Part shown: positions 10,614-18,247 of the stretch, one piece after another | How positions within the stretch are numbered: the first letter of the stretch is position 1 | Layout: each line of letters begins with the position of its first letter | Program-made: the position numbers and the translations under genes | The notes under the pieces: generated by a model | What the model saw: the letters and a program-made list of their open reading frames with translations, nothing else | Database searches by the model: none | What the model was told of the DNA's origin: nothing | NCBI GenBank assembly: GCA_012837155.1 | Contig: CP051546.1 | Coordinates: 801,347-865,346 of the forward strand | Length of the DNA: 64,000 bases | Direction of reading: 5' to 3' | From: Flavobacterium sp. | GTDB taxonomy: Bacteria > Bacteroidota > Bacteroidia > Flavobacteriales > Flavobacteriaceae

Positions 10614-10660
10614 AAAACCGCTTATAACAGGATTTTAAGCATCCGTTATAAGCGGTTTTA
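10614..10660. terminator. Hairpin downstream of the IS1182 transposase
   Basis: AAAACCGCTTATAAC pairs with GTTATAAGCGGTTTT across a 16-base loop. The stem lies between the transposase 3' end and the left terminal repeat, as expected for an element-borne terminator. Confidence 0.6.
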
Positions 10661-10751
10661 TTTTTGTAACTGTTTTTTATTGTTGATTGTATGTGTCTGT
10701 TTTTGACTTATACAGGTTCATTTGGTAAAATGCACGTGTAGATTACATTTT

Positions 10752-12200
10752 CTACATTAATTTGAGTATTCTTTTTAAGTTGACTGTAAAAATTGCTATT
10801 GCACCTTGCATTTGCATATTGGTAATACCGTATGATATTGCTCTATCATAACCGTGTATATTTTTTAACTCGCTATTTTTAGCTTCTATCTTGTATCGAT
10901 GTTTTGCTTTTTCTTTGTAATATTCTGTTTCTTGAAAAGCCATTTGGTCTTGATGCAATTCTGATTTTATGGATACCGAATACGTTTTTGTCTTGGCTCC
11001 ATCTTTATAACAACCTTCCTTTAAAGGGCAATGCTTGCATTTTTCGACATCAAAATAGTAAGTATCTACTTGATTTACCCCGACATCTTTAGTGCCTTGG
11101 CGCGCTTTTCGTATTGCTAAATGCCCTGCTGGGCAAACAAACCTATCGGCATCTTTATTGTAATCAAATTTATCTTCATCTTTCCTAAAGCCTTGGGTTA
11201 TAGATGGATTTAGACGCGCTACTATTTTTATGTTTTGTTCAGTTGTAATTTTAAGATTCTCTTTTCCAGAATAAGCTCCGTCGCCAATAATGGTATCTAC
11301 ATCAACTCCGTTTTCTTGACTGATTTCTAAAAGTTTAGGTAATTCTGGTCCATCGCCTTTTTCTCCAGATGTAACTACAGCCGCGGTAATGATGCGCTCT
11401 TCGGTCATAGCCAAATGAGTTTTGTAGCCAAAAAAGGAACTCTCGGCAGATTATGACCTATTTTTGCATCGGTATCTTTGGATAGGGTTAAATTTTCTTG
11501 AGTGTCTTCTACGGTTTCTTTTAGCAGATTTAATTTTTCCTTCACAGCGGGTATTGAACTTATAGACGGGCTCATTTTCTATGCGTTTTTCTAACTCTTT
11601 GCAATAAGCCAGCTCCTTTTCTAAATCATTGTCGGTATTTTTTTTGGGCATACGTTCTTTGAATTGGTCGTCAAAGGTGTATACTGTTTTTCGAAGTAAC
11701 TTGGAGCGTTCTCTCAATACATCGATGGCTAAAAACGGATTAGATCTTGATAAAGTATGTGTGGCATCAACAATAATAGACTTAGAACGGATGATGCCTT
11801 TTTCAATAGCTATGGTTACCGTTTTGTTTATCAATAGATTTAACAAGTCGGTGTCTTTCAAACGTAGTTTTCTGAATTTGGTCAACGAACTCGGATTAAT
11901 AACATCGTCTTCTGGATTCATATCCAAAAAATATTTAAAGGACATATCGTAACGCGAACGTTCCACTACATCAACATCGGAAACGGTGTAAATTGTTTTA
12001 AGAAGCAAATACTTGAACATACGAACGGGACTTTCTGCCATACGTCCATTATTGGTGCAGTATTTATTTAACAACTCATCGTAGATAAATGAAAAGTCTA
12101 TCAAATCGTTAATTTTTCTCAAAAGATTATTCCTTGGAATAATTAAATCATATAAAGAGGAATGCTCGCTGAACTGTATTGTTTGTTGCTGTACTAACAT
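10752..12200 (-). CDS. IS1182-family transposase, frameshifted
   Basis: The N-terminal DUF772-type domain reads IDFSFIYDELLNKYCTNNGR, AESPVRMFKYLLLKTIYTVS and DPEDDVINPSSLTKFRK-like text. The catalytic core follows: SIIVDATHT (Asp 1), DTIIGDGAYSGKENL (Asp 2), a Cys-rich insert KCKHCPLKEGCYKDG and IEAKNSELKNIHGYDRA (Glu). Two or more frame changes lie between 11415 and 11560. Total length is about 482 codons, normal for IS1182. It is oriented with the host gene. Confidence 0.88.
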
Positions 12201-12312
12201 GTAAAAAACCTTATAATTACAGCTAAATATACCAAAAAAGGAGTAGAAATCCTAAGCTTTCTACTCCTTTTATTTATCAATTTATTCGAAAAAAGACTTT
12301 TTCAGTACCCTC

Positions 12313-12940
12313 TTAAGCTGAATGGCTTTTTTGTATAAAATAAAAATAGGGTTGAACCAAAATAGTGTTTTCAAGATTTCTACAAAAATTACATCGAGTG
12401 TATGTTTTGTTTTACATGAGCGATTTCATGTGTAAATAATTCTTGTTCGATTTGTCTATTTTCATAATCGTTCTGATTGATATAGATAGAATTCCAAAAC
12501 GTGTAAGGCAAAGTCTCTTCTGTGAGTAAAACTAGTCTTGCATCTTTTTGTATGATAACTTTAGCTCCCTTTGCTTTAGATGTAATTTTGTAAATGTTTC
12601 GAATAAACCGAAAGCTTAAAGCTAGAGTGATTACAATATAAATGAGCCATACTAAGGGCAGCAAATAATTAGTTTCTTCAATAGCAGTTATATTTACCAC
12701 TTCGGTTTGAACTGGTAGATTTTCTGCAGTAATAGTTTGTTGTGGGATTACGTTATTATATAGAACAGGAATATCCTGATGAATTTTAAAAGAGGCAAAC
12801 GGAACTGCTAATGAGAAGAGCAAACTCACTAATAGAAAGTACCTATTGAAATGGAACATCTTTTCTTTTTCTAATATCAAATGATAAAAGAGTAAAAGAA
12901 CCAATAGGCTGATGGTTGATTTGATTAGGAAGTCTATCAT
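12313..12940 (-). pseudogene. 5' part of M56 (BlaR1-like) metalloprotease gene, interrupted by IS1182
   Basis: It starts MIDFLIKSTISLLVLLLFYH, with several membrane helices, and carries the HExxH zinc motif in ELFTHEIAHVKQ. After one frame change near 12400 it continues KHTLDVIFVEILKTLFWFNP to KKAIQL, where the IS1182 element begins. The start overlaps the stop of the BlaI-type gene by 4 bp (ATGA), so the two are translationally coupled, as in bla/mec-type operons. Together with 9593-10559 it forms a roughly 1.59-kb gene. As sequenced, the insertion separates the metalloprotease core from its third zinc-ligand region, so the product should be inactive. Confidence 0.88.
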
Positions 12941-13307
12941 TTTTGCTTTTTTTGAAGTTCGCCATCGATGATTTTCTTGAGTTCTTCCAGTTCCGAAGTG
13001 GAGAGATTGGTTTCTTTAGTAAAAAAGGAAGCAAATTGCGATGCCGAATTATTGAAAAAATTCGAAATTAATCCGTTGACATGTTTCGAGAAATAATCCG
13101 TTTTTTTGACCAATGGATAATACTCTCTTGAATTTCCAAATTCGTTATAAGCCACGAATTTTTTATCAATCATTCTTTTAATAAAGTGGCAACAGTTGTT
13201 GTTGCGGGTTTTGGCTCAGGATAGGCTTCAAGCAAGTCTTTCATAAAGGCTTTTTCGAGTTGCCAAAGGTGTTCCATCAATTGTTCTTCAGAATTTGACA
13301 AAGACAT
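12937..13307 (-). CDS. BlaI/MecI/CopY-family transcriptional repressor, one frameshift
   Basis: The full protein is MSLSNSEEQLMEHLWQLEKA ... EPKPATTTVATLLKRMIDKK ... ELEELKKIIDGELQKKQK, about 123 residues. That is the length of BlaI/MecI repressors: a winged-helix DNA-binding N-terminus with the TTVATLLKRM recognition helix and a C-terminal dimerisation helix. The first 44 codons are out of frame with the rest because of one missing A near 13176. Members repress their own operon and are released when a partner M56 protease is activated. A perfect palindrome of the expected operator type lies 23 bp upstream (13330-13347), supporting autoregulation. Both M56 partners are broken by insertions, so derepression by cleavage may no longer be possible. 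Confidence 0.85.
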
Positions 13308-13329
13308 TTGTTCTACATTTTAAGAATTA

Positions 13330-13347
13330 ACTCTACAAATGTAGAGT
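13330..13347. promoter_or_regulatory. Candidate BlaI-type operator
   Basis: The sequence ACTCTACAAATGTAGAGT has perfect 8-bp arms (ACTCTACA / TGTAGAGT) around an AA centre. BlaI/MecI operators are dyads built on TACA...TGTA, which this contains. It sits just upstream of the BlaI-type start codon at 13307. Confidence 0.7.
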
Positions 13348-13380
13348 AAAAATTTTAATATGCAAATTTTTGAACATAAA

Positions 13381-13412
13381 AATCCGTTTACTCTATTTAG
13401 AATAAACGGATT
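13381..13412. repeat. Perfect stem-loop of unclear role
   Basis: AATCCGTTTA and TAAACGGATT form a 10-bp stem around a 12-base loop. There is no clear T tract on either side. It could be a weak terminator or part of the promoter region of the BlaI operon. Positions 13464-13550 contain a 28-codon open frame with no recognisable relatives, which I do not count as a gene. Confidence 0.45.
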
Positions 13413-13579
13413 AAATATAAAATGAAATATAAATCAAATGGATTTACTTCGTAAAAACACAGATGAAAGCAGAGTTTAAATTGGTTAAACAACTAATGGA
13501 ATCTGTTTATGATAGTTGTCTTATCCCTTTAGATATAATTCCTCTATAGTTTGCCTCGATTTTTATTGGATAAAATTAG

Positions 13580-13619
13580 AACAAAGAAGCCGTCTCAGTT
13601 GTGAGACGGCTTCTTTGTT
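13580..13619. terminator. Strong hairpin terminator of the DUF3127 gene
   Basis: AACAAAGAAGCCGTCTCA pairs perfectly with TGAGACGGCTTCTTTGTT over 18 bp around a four-base loop. It lies 15 bp past the DUF3127 stop codon on the reverse strand. Confidence 0.85.
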
Positions 13620-13634
13620 ATTTAATTATTTTTT

Positions 13635-14012
13635 TTAGAAAGGCAAATCATCTGGCTCATCTTCGTTTAGACTAGTCGCTGGCGGGAATGCGGCCGCGGC
13701 AGGCATAGGAGCAGGCTGTGCTGATGCTGTTTCTACTTGTACTTTCCCAATTCTCCATCCTTGAATTGTATTAAAATAAACCGTTTCACCTTGTGGATTA
13801 ACCCATTCTCTTCCTCGTAAATTAATATCAATTTTTACAGTATCTCCAACTTGAAAGTTATTCAACAAATCGCATTTATCTTGAACAAACTGCACCAAAA
13901 TACTCTGCGGATATTGTTCGTCTGTTGTAACAACAACATCTCTTTTCTTGAAACCTGCTGATCCAACCTCTTTCGTTTGATCAATCATTTTGATTTTTCC
14001 TGTAACTTCCAT
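13635..14012 (-). CDS. DUF3127 protein (SSB-like), intact
   Basis: The 125-residue protein has the DUF3127 core: MEVTGKIKMIDQTKEVGSAG, KKRDVVVTTDEQYPQSI, VQDKCDLLNNFQVGDTVKI, NLRGREWVNPQGETVYFNTI and QGWRI. It is a predicted OB-fold family widespread in Bacteroidota. A Pro/Ala-rich linker leads to an acidic tail ending EDEPDDLPF. That tail closely resembles the C-terminal peptide of bacterial single-stranded DNA-binding proteins (DDDIPF), which recruits partner proteins. The role is not experimentally known to me; single-strand nucleic acid binding is an inference from fold and tail. It is monocistronic with a strong terminator. Confidence 0.85.
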   Translation of the reverse strand: MEVTGKIKMIDQTKEVGSAGFKKRDVVVTTDEQYPQSILVQFVQDKCDLLNNFQVGDTVKIDINLRGREWVNPQGETVYFNTIQGWRIGKVQVETASAQPAPMPAAAAFPPATSLNEDEPDDLPF

Positions 14013-14424
14013 CGTCTTTTATTTATTGAATTATGTATGTTTATTTTAGCAAGGAGCAATTTTCAATCAAAAAAGCAACCTATTTATTAGAATTCTTATT
14101 TTTGTAACTGTGTTTTTTGACATTATCGGGACTTAAAACCTAGCATCTTCTGAATTTTGCTTTACAAATATATCAATTTCTTCATTAGTAGGCAAACTAT
14201 AATAATTCCCAATGTCAACTATTTTTTAAAAATTTTGTTCAAATAAAAAGAGCATAAAACAAAAAATAAACCAAACATCTGACCTAGCCATAATCTGACG
14301 ACAACAATCAGAAGGAACTGTGCCCTACGCTTTTTGCATGAATAAAACGGACAACTGGAAAAAGCGCCAAAAAACACCATCCCACTACTATAATTTAGTT
14401 ATATTTATGCCACAAAATTAACTT
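14013..14424. other. Intergenic region with a possible coding remnant
   Basis: Most of this 412-bp gap shows no gene. On the reverse strand about 14120-14215 reads VDIGNYYSLPTNEEIDIFVK followed by QNSEDARF and a stop. It looks protein-like in composition, but there is no start codon and I do not recognise it. It may be the 3' end of a lost gene or chance. No convincing promoter pair was seen for the histidine kinase. Confidence 0.3.
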
Positions 14425-15580
14425 ATGAAGTTTTCTAAAAACAGAAATACAACCCGCTGGATCATCGTTTTTGCTTCCTTTCTAATCATTTCATTAATTC
14501 TTTGGAATACCTATACTTTTTTCCAAATTTTAAAAATGAGGAACGATTAAAAATGGAAGTTTTGGCAGAAAGTTTAAAAACCATTAACAGAGCCAATCTT
14601 GAAACTGACGATATTGAGTTACCCAGACAAATCATCAGCAATAACAATACAATTCCGGTTATTGTAACCAATCGAGACGGAAAAATAATCAACACCGCCA
14701 ATATTGACGAAGGTATTCCAGAAGACCCAATAAGAATAAAGGCTCTTTTATTAAAACTAAAAACAGAAAACAATCCGATTATCATTGAACTTTCTGGGGA
14801 ATTTCAATATTTATACTACGGAAATTCTACTTTGCTAAAAAAACTCAAATATTATCCCATAGCCTTATTACTTATTATCGTGCTTTTTTCTGCTCTGGTT
14901 TATAATTTCTATAGAAGTACAAAAATGGCGACCCAAAACAAACTTTGGGCAGGAATGGCAAAAGAAACCGCTCATCAAATAGGCACACCCCTTTCTTCTT
15001 TAATAGGCTGGGTCGAACTTCTGAAAGCCGAAAACACTGACGAAACCATTATTACCGAAGTAGAAAGAGATATTGAACGCCTAAAAACCATCACAGACCG
15101 ATTTTCGAAAATAGGCTCGGAGCCAAAACTAGAAAATAGAGATATTGTTGAAGAAACGCAAGAATCATATACTTATTTGCAATCTCGATTTTCGAAACAA
15201 ATCGAGTTTTCGTTTAAAGCACCAAACAATCCCATTGGCGTTTTAATAAATCCTACTTTACATAGCTGGACGATAGAAAATTTAATAAAAAACGCCATTG
15301 ACGCCATGAAAGGAAGGGGAAAACTAACTGTATCTATTGAGGAAGATGGCGAATTTGTAAAAATAAAAGTCTCCGATACTGGAAATGGAATTCCGAAAAA
15401 ACAGTTCAAAACCGTTTTCGAACCTGGATTTACAACCAAAAAACGCGGTTGGGGTTTGGGACTTTCGCTAACCAAAAGAATTGTGGAAGAATACCACAAG
15501 GGAACCATAAAGTACTGCATTCAGAAATTGAAAAAGGAACCACAATGCAAGTCAGTTTCAAGAAAAGTGACTTAGTTTAA
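14425..15580 (+). CDS. Sensor histidine kinase, two frameshifts
   Basis: Membrane-bound two-component kinase. A first helix follows the start (RWIIVFASFLIISLILW), then an extracytoplasmic segment of about 100 residues, a second helix (YYPIALLLIIVLFSALVYNF) and the phosphorylation box KETAHQIGTPLSSLIGWVE (His). The ATP-binding domain shows the N box (TIENLIKNAIDAMKGRG), G1 (DTGNGIP) and G2 (GWGLGLSLTKRIVEEYH). One missing base near 14530 separates the start at 14425 from the rest. A second near 15513 hides the true C-terminus, which reads VLHSEIEKGTTMQVSFKKSD then LV, stop 15578-15580. No response regulator gene is adjacent. Its 3' end overlaps the convergent transglutaminase gene by 9 bp. Confidence 0.85.
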
Positions 15581-16744
15581 CGGAATTCCAAGCCAAGAAA
15601 TTTTCGTAAACAGTAACTTTCTGCTTATTTTCGATTTGCTTAAATATTCTTTAACAAACGCTTCATGCATTTCTGCCTGTGCTAAAGCATCATAAATAGC
15701 TTTTTTTAATGAGGCTAAATTTGAGACATTCTCACTCCCGACAGAACCAATAGTCCCAATGTCTTTTTGACATTTAAGCAAATACTCCTTTGGAGTTTGA
15801 ATCATCCTATTAATTTCGTCGTCTGGCAAAGTAGGTTTAAATTTCTTATTTCTGTAATAAATAAAATCATTTAATAAAACTATGGCTTGGTTATAATCGG
15901 CAGATATTGAATTGAATTTTTCAATGCTCCCATTTTGTTTCAAAACTTCTCGTTCTTTCTTTTTACTGGTAAGATATTCGAAAATTAATTTGTTTTTAAC
16001 CCCATTTTTTTCAATTCTCTTTACCGATTCGTCAATTTTTTGAATGTCCGGCAAGGAATCATTTTTGGTAATTTCGGCAGAAAAATCGAAATATTTTTTT
16101 GACTTGTCCACCTTGATTTTCCCCTCGTAAAACTCTTGATTTGTAATAGGATAATTGAGGAATTCCCACAAATAATCAAACGGGATGTGTGATGAAATTA
16201 TTTTACTTGGGTCTGTTTTAAAATAGTAATTGTTTATTTTCTTGATAAATTTTCCATTATTTACACCTCCAGCACCCCAAGTTGGGTCAAATACATACCA
16301 CTTATTGTCAATTTTAGCCGCACACCAAGCGTGTGCTAAAATAGCCACTTTTCCGTTTTGCTGCGTATAACCATCGATAATGCGAGATTCTATTCCAATC
16401 TTATTCGAAATTTCATTAAAAACCTCAGCATAATGAATACAAACTCCTTTCTTTGTTTTTAAGGCTTTTTCGATTTTTTCTTGGGAAGTTTGCTCAGAAT
16501 TTTCAGCAAACATATTCTCTACATCATAACTAATATTTGATGCCGTCCAATAAAAAACCGCACGTATTTTGTCGTTCGCTGTTTTAAAATTAGAATTTAT
16601 ATAATTTGCAATAGCATCTGTAGAACTTCTTAAATTGCTAGGGATTGCGGCGATTTTTTTATCTAACAAAGCATATTCAGCATTGGCTTGACCGAAAGTA
16701 AAAACCGAAAAAAGAAAAGTAAAAACTACAAAAACATTTTTCAT
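15572..16744 (-). CDS. Secreted transglutaminase-like protein
   Basis: A 390-residue intact protein with a signal peptide (MKNVFVVFTFLFSVFTFGQA). The transglutaminase-like core has the family triad in order: Cys102 in KKGVCIHYAEVF, His138 in AILAHAWCAAK and Asp153 in WYVFDPTWGAG. The C-terminal 200 residues are helical and Lys-rich with no domain I recognise. Proteins of this kind in Bacteroidota are usually periplasmic cysteine peptidases or cross-linkers; the substrate is unknown. The next upstream gene on the same strand is the HIT protein, 29 bp away. Confidence 0.85.
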   Translation of the reverse strand: MKNVFVVFTFLFSVFTFGQANAEYALLDKKIAAIPSNLRSSTDAIANYINSNFKTANDKIRAVFYWTASNISYDVENMFAENSEQTSQEKIEKALKTKKGVCIHYAEVFNEISNKIGIESRIIDGYTQQNGKVAILAHAWCAAKIDNKWYVFDPTWGAGGVNNGKFIKKINNYYFKTDPSKIISSHIPFDYLWEFLNYPITNQEFYEGKIKVDKSKKYFDFSAEITKNDSLPDIQKIDESVKRIEKNGVKNKLIFEYLTSKKKEREVLKQNGSIEKFNSISADYNQAIVLLNDFIYYRNKKFKPTLPDDEINRMIQTPKEYLLKCQKDIGTIGSVGSENVSNLASLKKAIYDALAQAEMHEAFVKEYLSKSKISRKLLFTKISWLGIPLN

Positions 16745-16773
16745 TTTATTGGATTACTTTCTAAAAATAAACA

Positions 16774-17163
16774 TTACAAATTGGCTTGAATACTTTTTGA
16801 TAAAGTTTCAAATGCTTCTTTAGTCATTGAAATTTTCTTCTGAAAACGCATTTCATCCATTTCGTTTAAAGGAATTAAATGAACGTGTGCATGTGGAACT
16901 TCGAGACCAATGACAGCCATTCCTATTCTTTTGCAAGAAATTGTTTTTTCGAGAGCGACAGCAATTTTTTTAGAAAACTGCATTAATCCAAGGTATAAAT
17001 CGTCGTCAATATCAAAAATTTTATCGACTTCCTGTTTTGGAACACACAAAGTATGCCCTTTAGCATTTGGATTCACATCCAAAAAAGCCAAAAAATTATC
17101 GTCTTCGGCTATTTTATAACAAGGAATTTCTCCTTTTATGATTTTTGTAAAAATACTTGACAT
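16774..17163 (-). CDS. HIT family nucleotide-binding protein
   Basis: 129 residues, intact. The histidine triad is His91-Ala-His93-Val-His95 (HAHVHLIPL), with the upstream Hint-type segment SIFTKIIKGEIPCYKIAEDD, NFLAFLDVNPNAKGHTLCVP and KQEV. HIT proteins of this branch hydrolyse nucleoside phosphoramidates or dinucleotide polyphosphates in the cytoplasm. It lies 28 bp downstream of greA and is probably co-transcribed, an arrangement common in Flavobacteria. Confidence 0.92.
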   Translation of the reverse strand: MSSIFTKIIKGEIPCYKIAEDDNFLAFLDVNPNAKGHTLCVPKQEVDKIFDIDDDLYLGLMQFSKKIAVALEKTISCKRIGMAVIGLEVPHAHVHLIPLNEMDEMRFQKKISMTKEAFETLSKSIQANL

Positions 17164-17191
17164 CGTAGAAATGTTTAATTGTTTGAGTCGA

Positions 17192-17668
17192 TTAATCCCT
17201 AGAAATTTCTAGAATTTCAAATTTCAATACTCCGTTTGGAACGGTAATTTCTGCCACTTCTCCTATTTTTTTTCCTAGCAAACCTCTGCCAATTGGCGAT
17301 GTTACTGATATTTTTCCCGTTTTTAAATCGGCTTCACTTTCCGCAACAAGTGTGTATTTCATTTCCATTCCATTGGCTTGATTCTTGATTTTAACGTTAG
17401 ACAACACTAAAACTTTTGAAAGATCTAAGGTGGTTTCGTCAATCAATCGAGCATTAGAATGCACTTCTTCTAACTTAGCAATTCTCATCTCTAACATTCC
17501 CTGCGCTTCCTTGGCAGCATCGTATTCGGCATTTTCAGACAAATCACCTTTATCTCTCGCTTCAGCTATATCCTGAGATGCTTTTGGTCGCATCACACTT
17601 TTCAAATAGTCTAATTCTTCTCTTAATTTCTTTAATCCTTCGGCTGTATAATAAGATACTTTCGTCAT
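17192..17668 (-). CDS. greA: Transcription elongation factor GreA
   Basis: The ATG at 17668 gives MTKVSYYTAEGLKKLREELD and exactly 158 residues, the standard GreA length; an in-frame start further up only adds leader sequence. The N-terminal coiled coil carries GDLSENAEYDAAKEAQ with the acidic tip residues needed for RNA cleavage. The C-terminal FKBP-like domain ends ITVPNGVLKFEILEISRD. GreA rescues backtracked RNA polymerase. A terminator-like hairpin lies 22-50 bp upstream of the start codon. The HIT gene follows. Confidence 0.95.
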   Translation of the reverse strand: MTKVSYYTAEGLKKLREELDYLKSVMRPKASQDIAEARDKGDLSENAEYDAAKEAQGMLEMRIAKLEEVHSNARLIDETTLDLSKVLVLSNVKIKNQANGMEMKYTLVAESEADLKTGKISVTSPIGRGLLGKKIGEVAEITVPNGVLKFEILEISRD

Positions 17669-17689
17669 AACTTCATCATTTATATAAAA

Positions 17690-17720
17690 TAGAAAAAATC
17701 CCATCAGGACGGGATTTCTT
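17690..17720 (-). promoter_or_regulatory. Terminator-like hairpin in the greA leader
   Basis: On the reverse strand AAATCCC and GGGATTT form a stem followed by TTTTTTCTATTTTA, immediately upstream of greA. No gene on this strand lies upstream for it to terminate; the next gene is the divergent lipoprotein. It may therefore act as a leader attenuator of greA. Confidence 0.5.
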
Positions 17721-17830
17721 TCCACAAAGGTATTGTTTTAATTTTTAATTCATAATTTAATGCCAATCATATATTCCAAAGTTAAATAAATTAAATTTGT
17801 TTCACTAATTCTTTTTATATATTTTAAATA

Positions 17831-18247
17831 ATGAAAAAATATTTTTTCCTATTAATGGCGATTCCAATGTTTTTTGGTTGTAGTACCAATAATTTTAACA
17901 ACAAAAATCCCTATTTACCCAATTACACATTTACAATAGACATCAATATCAATTTGCCTGCTTACTCCAGTCTTCGGTATGTAAACAATGCTATTTACTA
18001 TCCCAATCAAGGGGTTCGAGGCATATTCGTTTTCAAAACTGGCAGCGGCTACAATGCTTTTGACGCCGCTTGTCCTAATCAAGCATTGGGTTCGTGCTCA
18101 ACTATGACCCTGAAAGGAATCAATACGCTTTGTGCTTGTGACAATGCAGAATATAGTTTGTTTACAGGTCAAGGCGCAGGAAAACAATATCCAATGAAAC
18201 AATATCGAGTTGAAGTTAACGGAAATCTGTTGCGTGTGTATAACTAG
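17831..18247 (+). CDS. Lipoprotein with a Rieske-like fold but incomplete ligands
   Basis: 138 residues with a lipoprotein signal (MKKYFFLLMAIPMFFGCSTN; lipobox Cys at FFGCS). The mature part has YNAFDAACPNQALGSCSTMT and NTLCACDNAEYSLFTGQGAG, a spacing reminiscent of Rieske [2Fe-2S] proteins (CxH ... CxxH). The His ligands are replaced: CPN in place of CxH, and CACD in place of CxxH. I infer a Rieske-derived fold that probably does not hold the normal cluster; function unknown. The stop codon TAG uses the first two bases of the IS5-family element inserted at 18246. Before insertion the stop would have been TAA. Confidence 0.7.
   Translation: MKKYFFLLMAIPMFFGCSTNNFNNKNPYLPNYTFTIDININLPAYSSLRYVNNAIYYPNQGVRGIFVFKTGSGYNAFDAACPNQALGSCSTMTLKGINTLCACDNAEYSLFTGQGAGKQYPMKQYRVEVNGNLLRVYN

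Larger units (their letters stand above)
10560..12312. mobile_element. IS1182-family insertion sequence
   Basis: The terminal inverted repeats are GAGGGTACTGAAAAA at both ends. The direct repeat TTAAGCTG flanks the element at 10552-10559 and 12313-12320. The 1753-bp length fits the family. The insertion lies between the codons for AIQL and NHEF of the M56-amidase gene. Confidence 0.9.
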
